Part shown: in pieces, positions 24,564 to 36,097 of the stretch
How the letters are laid out: each line of letters starts with the position of its first letter
How positions within the stretch are numbered: position 1 is the stretch's first letter
Source: Citrobacter sp. wls619
Lineage (GTDB): Bacteria; Pseudomonadota; Gammaproteobacteria; Enterobacterales; Enterobacteriaceae
Assembly: GCF_005281345.1 (NCBI RefSeq)
Contig: NZ_SZXJ01000043.1
Coordinates: 62,418-126,417 of the forward strand
Reading direction: 5' to 3'
Length of the DNA stretch: 64,000 bases
The notes under the pieces: model-generated
What the model was told of the DNA's origin: nothing
Databases searched by the model: none
Seen by the model: the letters and a program-made list of their open reading frames with translations, nothing else
Translations under genes and position numbers: made by a program

Positions 24564-26891
24564 TTCCACGCTCGCAACCCAGGCTCTTAATACCGCCACG
24601 TCGTGCTGCCACTCCTGCTTCATCTCTTCAATCCATTCAGCCACGTTATCTTCCCAGGCAGGAAGGTCGGGTGATTGAATTTGCTGACCCAACTGTTGCA
24701 GGTGGCGCAGACCGACAGATCCGGCTGCACCTTTAATTTTATGGCCTTCCTCAACCACGCCTTTTTTATCACGGGCAGTCAGATTAGACTCCAGCACGCT
24801 CAAATATCCCGGCATCATTTTCTCAAACACCGCCAGACCGTCGGTGATCAACTTCGGCCCGACCAGTTCGAGGTATTGTTCCAACATGGGAATATCTAAC
24901 AGCGCTTGCGATTTACTGCTTTCTTCAGACGTCACAGTGCTCTCCTCTTCGTTTCGGGTATCCCAGTATTTTTTGATCATGGCGGTTAACGCCGGAACTG
25001 ACAGCGGCTTACTCAGCACGTCGTCCATTCCTGCATCCAGATATTCTTTTTTATCTTTCAGTACGTTGGCGGTGAGAGCCACCAGCGGTGGGAGATCCTC
25101 GCGCGCATATTTTTGCGTCAGCTCGCGGGAGATATCGAGCCCAGTCATATCCGGTAGCTGAATATCCAGCAGCACCAGGTCATATTCACCCGGTTTGAAC
25201 ATGTCCAGCGCGGCCTGCCCGGTCATCGCGACATCCACGCTATTGCCCAGCTTTTCCAGCACCGAACGCGCAACAATAACGTTCAGTTCAATGTCTTCCA
25301 CCAGCAGCACATTCAGGGCGGGTAACGGCATTTCATCGTCTTCAAAAGCATCTTCAATCTCTTCCGCCACGGCAGGAGCATGCACGGTTAGCGTAAAGAT
25401 AGAGCCTTTTCCGGCCTGGCTGGAAACCGTAATATCACCGCCCATGTTTTTCGCCAGACGCTTCGATACGGCCAGTCCAATCCCGGTTCCCGTTGCCGGT
25501 TTACCACCATGGCTGTCCTTCACCTGATAGTACATGGCGAAGATTTTATCCTGCTCATCCTGTGGAATACCGATCCCGGAATCCTCCACTTCAAAATGCA
25601 GTATGTCTCCCTCGTCATAGCGCGCCCGCACGGTCACCTGCCCTTGCTGGGTGAATTTCACGGCATTGCTGATCAGATTCCACAGAATTTGACGCAGACG
25701 CGTTCCGTCGGTGATGACCTTATGTGGCAGCGGTAGCGTTGGCTCAAGCACAAAACGCAGCCCTTTTTGCTGCGCCTGCAAGCCGGAGAGGTTTTCCAGA
25801 TCCGCCATAAAGCTGGTGAAATCGATTGGCTGGTTATCGAGCTGGACTTTACGCCGCTCCATCTTATCCATGTCGATAATATCGTTGAAAATATTCCCCA
25901 GCGTCACGGCGGAAACATGGATAGTTTTGAGATATTTTTCCTGCTCCGCGGTTAAATCCGTATCCAACAGGATCCGACTTAAACCGACGATACCGTTAAG
26001 CGGCGTACGCAGCTCGTGGCTGATCGTAGAGATAAAGGTGGTCTTGTCACGGCTGGCGCGCTCAAGAGCGTCCTGATAGCGCTTACGCTCGGTAATATCA
26101 CGACCAAAGCCCATCAGACCGTGTCGCTTCCCGACGCGGTCGTAGTAAGGCACTTTACGGATCTCAAAGCAGGCTTTGCGCCCGTCCGGATAGTCGAGCC
26201 ATTGCTCATAGGTCAGTGAAACGTTATGGCGGAAGACCTTCTCGTCGGTTTCAATAACTTTTTCCGCCGCCTCTGGCGAATACACATCAGCCGGTTTTAG
26301 ATTCACCAGTTGCTTTTCGCTCTTACCGGTCAGCAGCTCCATAGCACGGTTACAGCCGGAAAACTCTTTATCTTCATTACGATAAAAAACCAGATCCGGC
26401 GAAGCATCAAGGAAAGAACGTAAAAATGAAGACTGCTGCTCAAGCTGGATCTGCGCTTCTTCACGCTCTTTGATTTCAACCTTCAGTTGTTCAAACGTCT
26501 CCTGCCGCTCCGCTTCCGCCTTTTCACGTTCGACAATCTCCTGGTTAAGCTGCGCAATATTGTCCTTCAACTGCACGTTAAGTTTGAGATCGCGCTCGCG
26601 CATCTCTTCCAGCTTCTGTACCAGTCGTGACAGACGTTGCCGGGACTCCTCCAGTTGTTCAACCACCACCGACAGGAAGTAGACGGCCCAGGGGGTAATT
26701 AACAGGCCAAAAAAGATAGAACGGATGACATCAATGCTTTCTACCTGGCCATGCAGCACCATGGTGACAGCCATCTGCACCACAATTGCCAACACAACCA
26801 AAGCCAGCGCCAACAGCAGCGAAAAACGCACCAGACCTAACTTCATCATTAGGTCGACATAGTATTGCGCCAGCATACGAATTTGCTTCAT
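24555..26891 (-). CDS. arcB: aerobic respiration control sensor kinase ArcB
   Basis: Tripartite hybrid sensor that phosphorylates ArcA when quinones are reduced. 778 aa: two membrane helices (about residues 25-77), coiled coil, PAS domain (about 153-223), HisKA with H292 in FISTISHELRTPLNG, HATPase (SNAVKF, GTGIGL), receiver with Asp576 in VLLDIQLPD, and HPt with H717 in EEGHKIKGAAGS. The start MKQIRMLAQ is at 26891; the open frame 10 codons upstream is unlikely. The 3' end overlaps the arcZ terminator. Confidence 0.98.
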   Translation of the reverse strand: MKQIRMLAQYYVDLMMKLGLVRFSLLLALALVVLAIVVQMAVTMVLHGQVESIDVIRSIFFGLLITPWAVYFLSVVVEQLEESRQRLSRLVQKLEEMRERDLKLNVQLKDNIAQLNQEIVEREKAEAERQETFEQLKVEIKEREEAQIQLEQQSSFLRSFLDASPDLVFYRNEDKEFSGCNRAMELLTGKSEKQLVNLKPADVYSPEAAEKVIETDEKVFRHNVSLTYEQWLDYPDGRKACFEIRKVPYYDRVGKRHGLMGFGRDITERKRYQDALERASRDKTTFISTISHELRTPLNGIVGLSRILLDTDLTAEQEKYLKTIHVSAVTLGNIFNDIIDMDKMERRKVQLDNQPIDFTSFMADLENLSGLQAQQKGLRFVLEPTLPLPHKVITDGTRLRQILWNLISNAVKFTQQGQVTVRARYDEGDILHFEVEDSGIGIPQDEQDKIFAMYYQVKDSHGGKPATGTGIGLAVSKRLAKNMGGDITVSSQAGKGSIFTLTVHAPAVAEEIEDAFEDDEMPLPALNVLLVEDIELNVIVARSVLEKLGNSVDVAMTGQAALDMFKPGEYDLVLLDIQLPDMTGLDISRELTQKYAREDLPPLVALTANVLKDKKEYLDAGMDDVLSKPLSVPALTAMIKKYWDTRNEEESTVTSEESSKSQALLDIPMLEQYLELVGPKLITDGLAVFEKMMPGYLSVLESNLTARDKKGVVEEGHKIKGAAGSVGLRHLQQLGQQIQSPDLPAWEDNVAEWIEEMKQEWQHDVAVLRAWVASVEKK

Positions 26892-27006
26892 AGAGGGTTC
26901 CTTCACGACAACTTGGCACAATAATACTCAATTCTCAGCGTGACGTTGAAGATTGTGCAAGAAATGCGGAGGTTATCGGTGAAATGACCGAGGAGTGGTT
27001 CATCGC

Positions 27007-27079
27007 GGCCTGATAAGCCAGACACCATCAGGCAAGCAGGCGCAGATTGCCGGATGTCACTTCGCTAATCCGGCCTACG
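27007..27079. repeat. BIME (two REP-like arms) between yhcC and arcB
   Basis: GGCCTGATAAGCC...ATCAGGC followed by GCCGGATGTCAC...AATCCGGCCTAC: two REP units in opposite orientation, 3' of yhcC and upstream of arcB. Confidence 0.65.
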
Positions 27080-27091
27080 ACCCACAATAGG

Positions 27092-28021
27092 TTAGCACCC
27101 CGGCTGAATCCACGGCGTACCCAGCGCCGAGCCTTGCACGCCGTGCTCGTTAAGGTACTTATCCAGTTCGACCATCCCGGTCCAGCGGTTTTCACACCAT
27201 AGCGGTGCCAACAGCGTTGGGCGGCGCGCGCTGGCGGAAATACGGTGATAAATCACCTCGGGTGGCGTATGGCGAATCATCTCACCTGCGGTGACCGTGT
27301 ACGCATCCAGTTCGATGCCGTGCAACCGTCCGGCCTCCCAGGCTTTCGCCATCGTACTGCCCTTCACGATATGCAGCGGATGCAGCTTAATACCGTCGAC
27401 GCCTGTCTCGACCACGCGTTCCATCGTTTGCAGGCATTCCTCCTGCCCTTCTCCCGGCAAACCGACAATAAGGTGTGAACACACTTTCAGCCCACGCTCC
27501 CGTGCCAGTTGGGTGGTACGCTGATAGCAGGCAAAATCATGCCCACGATTAATGCGATGCAACGTCTTGTCATGGGCCGTTTGCAAACCCAGTTCCAGCC
27601 ACACTTCGTAGCCCTGATCCTTGTATTCGCATAGCAGATCGAGCACGGCATCCGGCACACAGTCAGGGCGCGTGCCAACACACAGCCCGACGATGCTGGC
27701 CTGACTGACCGCCTGTTGGTACATCGAACGCAGCACCTGTACTTCCGCAAAGGTACTGGTATAAGCCTGAAAATAGGCCAGATAACGCTTCGCGCGATTC
27801 ACTAACTGCGCCTGATGCTCAAGCTGTTCAGCGATAGAATGATGCTGCTGCGCTTCGTCAGCAAAGGAGGCGACATTACAGAAGGTACATCCGCCACGTC
27901 CAATGGTGCCATCGCGATTTGGGCAGCTAAACCCGCCGTGCAGCGTGAGTTTATGAACCTTTTGCCCATAACGGCGAGAAAGATCCCCACCAAACATATT
28001 GACTAATTTCTGTAACTGCAT
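27092..28021 (-). CDS. yhcC: radical SAM family protein YhcC
   Basis: 309-aa radical-SAM protein of unknown reaction. The cluster cysteines appear as CPNRDGTIGRGGCTFC, i.e. Cx11Cx2C instead of the usual Cx3Cx2C, as in this subfamily (TIGR01212 type). A GLPGEGQEECLQTM segment is typical of the SAM domain. Start MQLQKLVNMFGG chosen by family length over an 11-codon upstream extension. Divergent from gltB with a 686-bp gap. Confidence 0.93.
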   Translation of the reverse strand: MQLQKLVNMFGGDLSRRYGQKVHKLTLHGGFSCPNRDGTIGRGGCTFCNVASFADEAQQHHSIAEQLEHQAQLVNRAKRYLAYFQAYTSTFAEVQVLRSMYQQAVSQASIVGLCVGTRPDCVPDAVLDLLCEYKDQGYEVWLELGLQTAHDKTLHRINRGHDFACYQRTTQLARERGLKVCSHLIVGLPGEGQEECLQTMERVVETGVDGIKLHPLHIVKGSTMAKAWEAGRLHGIELDAYTVTAGEMIRHTPPEVIYHRISASARRPTLLAPLWCENRWTGMVELDKYLNEHGVQGSALGTPWIQPGC

Positions 28022-28120
28022 AATCTGATAGACCGCGCCTTGAAAAGAGGCCAAAGCCTGCCATTTTTAGCCCCAGTCGGCGATGACCTGGATCAATCGC
28101 CCTGGCGAGCCTTTATTTAT

Positions 28121-28155
28121 TGAATAACCATTCAAAATAATCGAAATTTCATTCA
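28121..28155. promoter_or_regulatory. ARG-box pair (ArgR operator) upstream of gltB
   Basis: Box 1 TGAATAACCATTCA (28121-28134) matches the ArgR consensus TGAATNNNNATTCA perfectly in both half-sites. Box 2 CGAAATTTCATTCA (28142-28155) follows with the standard 21-bp centre spacing. ArgR control of gltBDF is known in E. coli. Confidence 0.65.
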
Positions 28156-28320
28156 ATCAAAAAGTCATTATTTTTCCTTATATCTCGCTATTTTTTTTAT
28201 CTTCTGATGGCTCTCATATAAAAACAGTATCTTTAAGACGCCGAAAGTCTACAAACCAGCATAAAATACCAAACATTGAGATAAACAAAGGGAGGACGGG
28301 AGATAACCGGCCTTTCTGAC

Positions 28321-28336
28321 AGTGAGACAGATCACA
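28321..28336. promoter_or_regulatory. CRP-like site upstream of gltB
   Basis: AGTGA-N6-TCACA, one mismatch from the TGTGA-N6-TCACA consensus. Crp control of gltBDF is known in E. coli. Confidence 0.45.
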
Positions 28337-28707
28337 CTTCACCAGCAATCACACTCAGGTTAAATCAATGTAAAAATACCTTTATTTTCAATACTTTCAT
28401 AAAGTTAATCGCCCTATAGCACATTTTTGCATAAATAAGATTGCCATTTGACCTGTGTGTGGATTCCCGATAACTTGGAAATCCGCTGGAAGCTTTCTGG
28501 ATGAGCAGTCTGCTCATCATATTTATGCAGTAATTGAGATTCCCTCTGAAGCAAGTCCTCAAACTTGTTTGACCTATGCGAAAAGGATAAAGAGGGCGAA
28601 TGCGAGGTGAGCGTATGAAACGCCAACCCCGTCGCCATGCTCTTGGTGTGCCCGTGCGCAAACGGTATCGGAGAGGTGTCCCGCAGAGCCTGGGGAGGTT
28701 CACTAAT

Positions 28708-31700
28708 ATGTTGTACGATAAATCCCTTGAGAAGGATAACTGTGGTTTCGGCCTGATCGCCCACATAGAAGGCGAACCTAGCCACAAGGTAGTGCGTACC
28801 GCCATACACGCACTGGCCCGTATGCAGCACCGTGGCGCAATTCTTGCCGATGGCAAAACCGGCGATGGTTGTGGTTTGCTGTTACAAAAACCTGACCGCT
28901 TTTTCCGCATTGTTGCGCAAGAGCGCGGCTGGCGTTTAGCTAAAAACTACGCCGTTGGCATGATCTTTTTAAATAAAGACCCTGAACTGGCGGCGGCATC
29001 TCGTCGCATTGTTGAAGAAGAATTACAGCAGGAGACCCTGTCGATCGTAGGCTGGCGCGACGTGCCAACCAACGAAGGTGTTCTCGGTGAAATCGCCCTT
29101 TCCTCCCTGCCTCGTATTGAGCAAATTTTTGTCAACGCCCCTGCTGGCTGGCGTCCACGCGATATGGAGCGCCGCCTGTTCATCGCACGCCGTCGTATCG
29201 AAAAACGCCTCCAGGACGATAAAGACTTCTACGTCTGCAGCCTGTCTAATCTGGTTAATATCTATAAAGGTCTGTGTATGCCGGCAGATTTGCCGCGCTT
29301 TTACCTGGACCTCGCGGACCTGCGCCTGGAGTCGGCCATCTGCCTGTTCCACCAACGCTTCTCCACCAACACCGTGCCGCGCTGGCCGCTGGCACAACCG
29401 TTCCGCTACCTGGCACACAACGGTGAAATCAACACCATCACCGGCAACCGCCAGTGGGCGCGTGCGCGTACCTATAAATTCCAGACGCCGCTGATCCCTG
29501 ACCTGCACGATGCCGCGCCGTTCGTCAACGAAACCGGTTCCGATTCGAGTTCAATGGATAACATGCTGGAACTGCTGCTGGCAGGCGGGATGGACATCAT
29601 CCGTGCTATGCGCCTGCTGGTACCGCCGGCCTGGCAGAACAACCCGGATATGGACCCGGAGCTGCGCGCGTTCTTCGATTTTAACTCCATGCACATGGAA
29701 CCATGGGACGGCCCGGCAGGTATTGTCATGTCAGACGGTCGTTTTGCCGCCTGTAACCTTGACCGTAACGGCCTGCGCCCGGCGCGCTATGTCATCACCA
29801 AAGACAAACTCATCACCTGCGCTTCTGAAGTTGGGATCTGGGATTATCAGCCGGATGAAGTGGTCGAGAAAGGTCGCGTCGGCCCGGGCGAATTGATGGT
29901 TATTGATACCCGCAGCGGGCGCATTCTGCATTCCGCCGAAACTGATGACGATCTGAAAAGCCGCCACCCATATAAAGAGTGGATGGAGAAGAACGTCCGC
30001 CGACTGGTGCCGTTTGAAGATCTGCCAGACAATCAGGTCGGCAGCCGCGAACTGGACGATGATACCCTCGCCAGCTACCAGAAACAGTTTAACTACAGCG
30101 CGGAAGAGCTGGACTCCGTAATCCGCGTGCTCGGCGAAAATGGCCAAGAAGCGGTCGGTTCAATGGGTGATGATACCCCGTTTGCCGTGCTCTCCAGCCA
30201 GCCGCGCATTATTTATGACTACTTCCGTCAGCAGTTCGCGCAGGTCACCAACCCGCCGATCGACCCGCTGCGTGAAGCGCACGTGATGTCGCTGGCCACC
30301 AGCATCGGTCGTGAGATGAACGTCTTTTGCGAGGCAGAAGGCCAGGCACACCGCCTGAGCTTCAAATCACCGATTCTGCTGTACTCCGATTTCACCCAGC
30401 TCACCACCATGAAAGAAGAGCACTATCGCGCCGACCGGCTGGATATCACCTTCGACGTGACGGAAACCACGCTGGAAGAAACGGTCAAAGCCCTGTGCGA
30501 TAAAGCCGAACAGATGGTACGTAACGGTACGGTACTGTTGGTGCTTTCTGACCGTAATATCGCGAAGAACCGCTTACCGGTTCCGGCACCGATGGCCGTG
30601 GGCGCAGTGCAAACGCGTCTGGTAGAACAAAGCCTGCGTTGCGACGCCAACATCATCGTTGAAACCGCCAGTGCCCGCGACCCGCACCATTTTGCTGTCC
30701 TGCTGGGCTTTGGCGCGACGGCCATTTATCCGTATCTCGCCTATGAAACGTTGGGACGTCTGATCGATACCCAGGCGATCGCCAAAGATTACCGGACCGT
30801 GATGCAGAACTACCGTAACGGCATCAACAAAGGTCTGTACAAAATCATGTCCAAAATGGGCATTTCGACCATCGCCTCTTACCGTTGCTCCAAGCTGTTC
30901 GAAGCCGTTGGTCTGCATGATGATGTCGTGGCGCTGTGCTTCCAGGGCGTGGTCAGCCGCATCAGCGGCGCAGGGTTTAGCGACTTCCAGCAGGATCTGC
31001 TGAACCTATCCAAACACGCCTGGCTGGCACGCAAACCCATTAGCCAGGGCGGGCTGCTGAAGTACGTTCACGGCGGCGAATACCACGCCTACAACCCTGA
31101 CGTGGTGCGCACACTGCAACAGGCGGTACAAAGTGGCGAATATAACGACTATCAGGAATATGCCAGGCTGGTGAATGAGCGTCCGGCAGCCACGCTGCGC
31201 GATCTGCTGGCGATCGCACCTGGTGATGAAGCCGTCAGCATTGACGAGGTAGAACCCGCAACCGAGCTGTTCAAACGCTTTGATACCGCGGCCATGTCTA
31301 TCGGCGCATTAAGCCCGGAAGCACACGAAGCACTGGCTGAAGCCATGAACAGCATCGGCGGTAACTCCAACTCCGGCGAAGGTGGTGAAGATCCGGCGCG
31401 CTATGGCACGAATAAAGTGTCACGCATTAAGCAGGTCGCATCCGGTCGCTTTGGCGTGACCCCGGCATACCTGGTCAACGCCGATGTTATCCAGATTAAA
31501 GTCGCTCAGGGCGCGAAGCCTGGCGAAGGCGGTCAGTTACCGGGTGATAAAGTCACCCCGTACATCGCTAAACTGCGCTATTCGGTACCGGGCGTGACGT
31601 TGATCTCCCCGCCGCCGCACCACGATATCTACTCTATCGAGGACTTAGCGCAGCTGATTTTCGACCTCAAACAGGTCAATCCGAAAGCGATGATCTCCGT

Positions 31701-33168
31701 GAAGCTGGTTTCCGAACCGGGTGTCGGCACTATCGCCACTGGCGTGGCGAAAGCCTATGCGGATCTAATAACCATCGCGGGTTACGATGGCGGCACCGGC
31801 GCAAGCCCGCTCTCCTCGGTGAAATACGCGGGCTGCCCGTGGGAACTCGGTCTGGTGGAAACTCAACAGGCACTGGTCGCTAATGGCCTGCGCCATAAGA
31901 TCCGTCTGCAGGTCGATGGCGGTCTGAAAACCGGTGTCGACATCATCAAAGCGGCCATCCTCGGCGCAGAAAGTTTTGGCTTCGGCACCGGCCCAATGGT
32001 CGCGCTGGGCTGTAAATACCTGCGTATTTGCCACCTGAACAACTGCGCAACCGGTGTGGCGACTCAGGACGACAAACTGCGTAAAAATCACTATCACGGC
32101 CTGCCGTTCAAAGTGACCAACTACTTTGAATTTATCGCCCGTGAAGTTCGCGAGCTGATGGCGTCACTTGGCGTAACCCGCCTCGTGGATCTGATTGGCC
32201 GCACCGACCTGCTGAAAGAGCTGGAAGGATTTACCGCCAAACAGCAGAAGCTGGAACTGTCTCGCTTGCTGGAAACCGCCGAGCCGCATCCCGGCAAAGC
32301 GCTGTTCTGCACCGAGAACAACCCGCCGTTTGATAACGGCGTGCTGAACGCCCAGTTGTTACAGCAGGCGAAACCGTATGTCGATGAGCGCCAGAGTAAA
32401 ACCTTCTGGTTTGATATCCGCAACACCGACCGTTCAGTTGGCGCGTCGTTATCCGGTTATATTGCCCAGACTCACGGCGATCAGGGGCTGGCGTCTGACC
32501 CGATCAAAGCGCACTTCAGCGGTACCGCAGGCCAGAGCTTCGGCGTATGGAACGCGGGCGGCGTAGAACTGTATCTGACCGGCGATGCCAACGACTATGT
32601 CGGTAAAGGCATGGCGGGCGGCCTGCTGGCGGTGCGCCCTCCGGTTGGCTCTGCTTTCCGTAGCCATGAGGCGAGCATCATTGGTAACACCTGCCTGTAT
32701 GGTGCCACCGGTGGTCGTCTGTTTGCCGCGGGCCGTGCGGGTGAGCGCTTTGCGGTACGTAACTCCGGGGCCATCACCGTGGTTGAAGGTATTGGCGACA
32801 ACGGCTGCGAATATATGACCGGCGGCATCGTCTGTATTCTCGGAAAAACGGGCGTCAACTTCGGAGCGGGTATGACGGGCGGATTCGCCTACGTACTGGA
32901 CGAAGACGGTGAATTCCGCAAACGCGTGAACCCGGAACTGGTAGAAGTGCTGAGCGTGGACTCTTTGGCTATCCACGAAGAGCATCTGCGCGGTTTAATT
33001 ACCGAACACGTGCAGCATACCGGTTCTTCGCACGGCGAAGAGATCCTGGCGAACTGGCCAGCGTTCTCAGCGAAATTCGCGCTGGTAAAACCAAAATCCA
33101 GTGATGTGAAAGCACTGTTGGGTCACCGTAGTCGTAGCGCAGCTGAGCTGCGTGTGCAGGCGCAGTAA
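28708..33168 (+). CDS. gltB: glutamate synthase (NADPH) large subunit GltB
   Basis: GOGAT alpha subunit: releases ammonia from glutamine and adds it to 2-oxoglutarate. 1486 aa from [15 protein letters not shown]. Cys12 becomes the N-terminal nucleophile after an 11-residue propeptide is cut. Domains: class-II glutaminase (to about residue 420), central domain, FMN-binding synthase domain (about 800-1200) with the 3Fe-4S cysteines in [12 protein letters not shown], and the C-terminal beta-helix of repeated GxxxG turns. GGGAGG precedes ATG 28708. The frame is open 36 codons further upstream and resembles the longer E. coli annotation. Confidence 0.97.
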   Translation: MLYDKSLEKDNCGFGLIAHIEGEPSHKVVRTAIHALARMQHRGAILADGKTGDGCGLLLQKPDRFFRIVAQERGWRLAKNYAVGMIFLNKDPELAAASRRIVEEELQQETLSIVGWRDVPTNEGVLGEIALSSLPRIEQIFVNAPAGWRPRDMERRLFIARRRIEKRLQDDKDFYVCSLSNLVNIYKGLCMPADLPRFYLDLADLRLESAICLFHQRFSTNTVPRWPLAQPFRYLAHNGEINTITGNRQWARARTYKFQTPLIPDLHDAAPFVNETGSDSSSMDNMLELLLAGGMDIIRAMRLLVPPAWQNNPDMDPELRAFFDFNSMHMEPWDGPAGIVMSDGRFAACNLDRNGLRPARYVITKDKLITCASEVGIWDYQPDEVVEKGRVGPGELMVIDTRSGRILHSAETDDDLKSRHPYKEWMEKNVRRLVPFEDLPDNQVGSRELDDDTLASYQKQFNYSAEELDSVIRVLGENGQEAVGSMGDDTPFAVLSSQPRIIYDYFRQQFAQVTNPPIDPLREAHVMSLATSIGREMNVFCEAEGQAHRLSFKSPILLYSDFTQLTTMKEEHYRADRLDITFDVTETTLEETVKALCDKAEQMVRNGTVLLVLSDRNIAKNRLPVPAPMAVGAVQTRLVEQSLRCDANIIVETASARDPHHFAVLLGFGATAIYPYLAYETLGRLIDTQAIAKDYRTVMQNYRNGINKGLYKIMSKMGISTIASYRCSKLFEAVGLHDDVVALCFQGVVSRISGAGFSDFQQDLLNLSKHAWLARKPISQGGLLKYVHGGEYHAYNPDVVRTLQQAVQSGEYNDYQEYARLVNERPAATLRDLLAIAPGDEAVSIDEVEPATELFKRFDTAAMSIGALSPEAHEALAEAMNSIGGNSNSGEGGEDPARYGTNKVSRIKQVASGRFGVTPAYLVNADVIQIKVAQGAKPGEGGQLPGDKVTPYIAKLRYSVPGVTLISPPPHHDIYSIEDLAQLIFDLKQVNPKAMISVKLVSEPGVGTIATGVAKAYADLITIAGYDGGTGASPLSSVKYAGCPWELGLVETQQALVANGLRHKIRLQVDGGLKTGVDIIKAAILGAESFGFGTGPMVALGCKYLRICHLNNCATGVATQDDKLRKNHYHGLPFKVTNYFEFIAREVRELMASLGVTRLVDLIGRTDLLKELEGFTAKQQKLELSRLLETAEPHPGKALFCTENNPPFDNGVLNAQLLQQAKPYVDERQSKTFWFDIRNTDRSVGASLSGYIAQTHGDQGLASDPIKAHFSGTAGQSFGVWNAGGVELYLTGDANDYVGKGMAGGLLAVRPPVGSAFRSHEASIIGNTCLYGATGGRLFAAGRAGERFAVRNSGAITVVEGIGDNGCEYMTGGIVCILGKTGVNFGAGMTGGFAYVLDEDGEFRKRVNPELVEVLSVDSLAIHEEHLRGLITEHVQHTGSSHGEEILANWPAFSAKFALVKPKSSDVKALLGHRSRSAAELRVQAQ

Positions 33169-34599
<1,431 letters not shown>

Positions 34600-34612
34600 G
34601 TCAGCCTCTTCA

Positions 34613-34644
34613 GGCATCTCATCTGCCCTGGTGGATGAGATGCC
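34613..34644 (+). terminator. hairpin after gltD
   Basis: An 11-bp perfect stem GGCATCTCATC / GATGAGATGCC with a 10-base loop, 13 bp past the gltD stop. It has no U-run, so it may be a rho-dependent end or 3' stabiliser. Confidence 0.45.
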
Positions 34645-34772
34645 AAATTCCTGCCGCAATACCGCCAAACCTGCCAAATAAGCCAGCCTGACAACACGTT
34701 TTGTAAACAGGGCAAATAGCCTTAACACCCGAAATACATAAACACCATGAATAATAACCATGTAAAAATCAT

Positions 34773-34788
34773 ACGGAAACGTTTGCTT
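34773..34788. promoter_or_regulatory. PurR operator candidate of codBA
   Basis: ACGGAAACGTTTGCTT matches the PurR palindrome ACGCAAACGTTTGCGT at 14 of 16 positions, 58 bp before the codB start. E. coli codBA is a known PurR target. Confidence 0.65.
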
Positions 34789-34846
34789 TATTCTGAGAAG
34801 TGTTTATGATGCGGCGGATTTTTTGGGCAAAATTCAAGGAGGCGTT

Positions 34847-36097
34847 GTGTCGCAGGACAACAATTATAGCCAGGGCCCCGTCCCTCTGGCAGCGCGGAAA
34901 GGCGTGATACCACTGACGTTTGTGATGTTGGGGTTAACATTCTTTTCAGCCAGTATGTGGACCGGAGGCACTCTCGGTACCGGTCTTTCCTATAATGATT
35001 TTTTCCTGGCAGTTCTCTTCGGTAATCTCCTCCTCGGTATTTACACTGCATTTCTCGGTTATATTGGCGCAAAAACAGGTCTCTCTACCCACCTCCTCGC
35101 ACGTTACTCATTTGGCATAAAAGGTTCATGGCTTCCCTCAATGCTATTAGGTGGCACACAGGTGGGCTGGTTTGGCGTCGGCGTGGCAATGTTCGCCATC
35201 CCGGTGGGTAAAGCGACGGGTATTGACGTCAATATCCTGATTGCAGTTTCCGGTCTGCTGATGACCATGACCATCTTCTTTGGTATCTCGGCACTCACCA
35301 TTTTGTCCATCATCGCCGTTCCCGCTATCGTCATTCTTGGCAGCTACTCTGTCTGGCTGGCAGTGAGCGATGTAGGGGGATTGGATCATTTAAAAGCCAT
35401 TGTGCCGCAGACACCGCTGGATTTTTCCACGGCACTGGCGTTGGTCGTCGGATCGTTTGTCAGCGCAGGCACCTTAACCGCCGACTTCGTCCGCTTCGGG
35501 CGAAATGCCAAAGGCGCAGTGTTGATTGCCATGGTGGCATTTTTCCTTGGCAACTCGTTGATGTTTATCTTCGGTGCCGCCGGAGCCGCCGCGGTAGGAC
35601 AGGCAGATATCTCAGATGTGATGATCGCGCAGGGGCTGCTGCTGCCCGCAATTATCGTACTCGGCCTGAATATCTGGACCACCAACGACAACGCGCTGTA
35701 CGCCTCCGGTTTGGGGTTTGCTAATATTACCGGCCTTTCCAGCCGCACATTGTCCGTGGCCAACGGCATTATTGGAACACTGTGCGCATTATGGCTTTAC
35801 AATAACTTTGTCGGCTGGCTGACATTCCTGTCGGCGGCGATCCCTCCTATTGGCGGAGTGATTATTGCCGATTATCTGTTAAACCACCGCCGCTACACCA
35901 ACTTCAACACAGCACAGTTTATTCCGGTCAACTGGATAGCTATTCTGTCCGTCGCGCTGGGAATCGCCGCCGGACACTACATCCCAGGTATTGTGCCGGT
36001 CAACGCCGTGCTTGGCGGCGTATTCAGCTATATCCTGCTGAATCCCCTTTTCAATCGTAGCCTTGCAAAATCCCCGGAGGTCAGTCATGCAGAATAA
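34847..36097 (+). CDS. codB: cytosine permease CodB
   Basis: 416-aa NCS1-family cytosine:H+ symporter, about 12 helices. [13 protein letters not shown] and [19 protein letters not shown] match E. coli CodB closely. It begins with GTG at 34847 behind a strong AAGGAGG, as does E. coli codB; a TTG 8 codons upstream is not favoured. The last 11 bp overlap codA. Confidence 0.95.
   Translation: MSQDNNYSQGPVPLAARKGVIPLTFVMLGLTFFSASMWTGGTLGTGLSYNDFFLAVLFGNLLLGIYTAFLGYIGAKTGLSTHLLARYSFGIKGSWLPSMLLGGTQVGWFGVGVAMFAIPVGKATGIDVNILIAVSGLLMTMTIFFGISALTILSIIAVPAIVILGSYSVWLAVSDVGGLDHLKAIVPQTPLDFSTALALVVGSFVSAGTLTADFVRFGRNAKGAVLIAMVAFFLGNSLMFIFGAAGAAAVGQADISDVMIAQGLLLPAIIVLGLNIWTTNDNALYASGLGFANITGLSSRTLSVANGIIGTLCALWLYNNFVGWLTFLSAAIPPIGGVIIADYLLNHRRYTNFNTAQFIPVNWIAILSVALGIAAGHYIPGIVPVNAVLGGVFSYILLNPLFNRSLAKSPEVSHAE

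Larger units (their letters stand above)
28022..28707. other. yhcC-gltB intergenic regulatory region
   Basis: 686 bp, A+T-rich, without a supported independent gene. It contains an ARG-box pair (28121-28155), a CRP-like site (28321-28336) and, at its 3' end, an in-frame open extension of gltB (28600-28707) described separately. E. coli gltBDF is known to be controlled by Lrp, IHF, Crp and ArgR over a long upstream region, which matches this layout. Confidence 0.7.
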
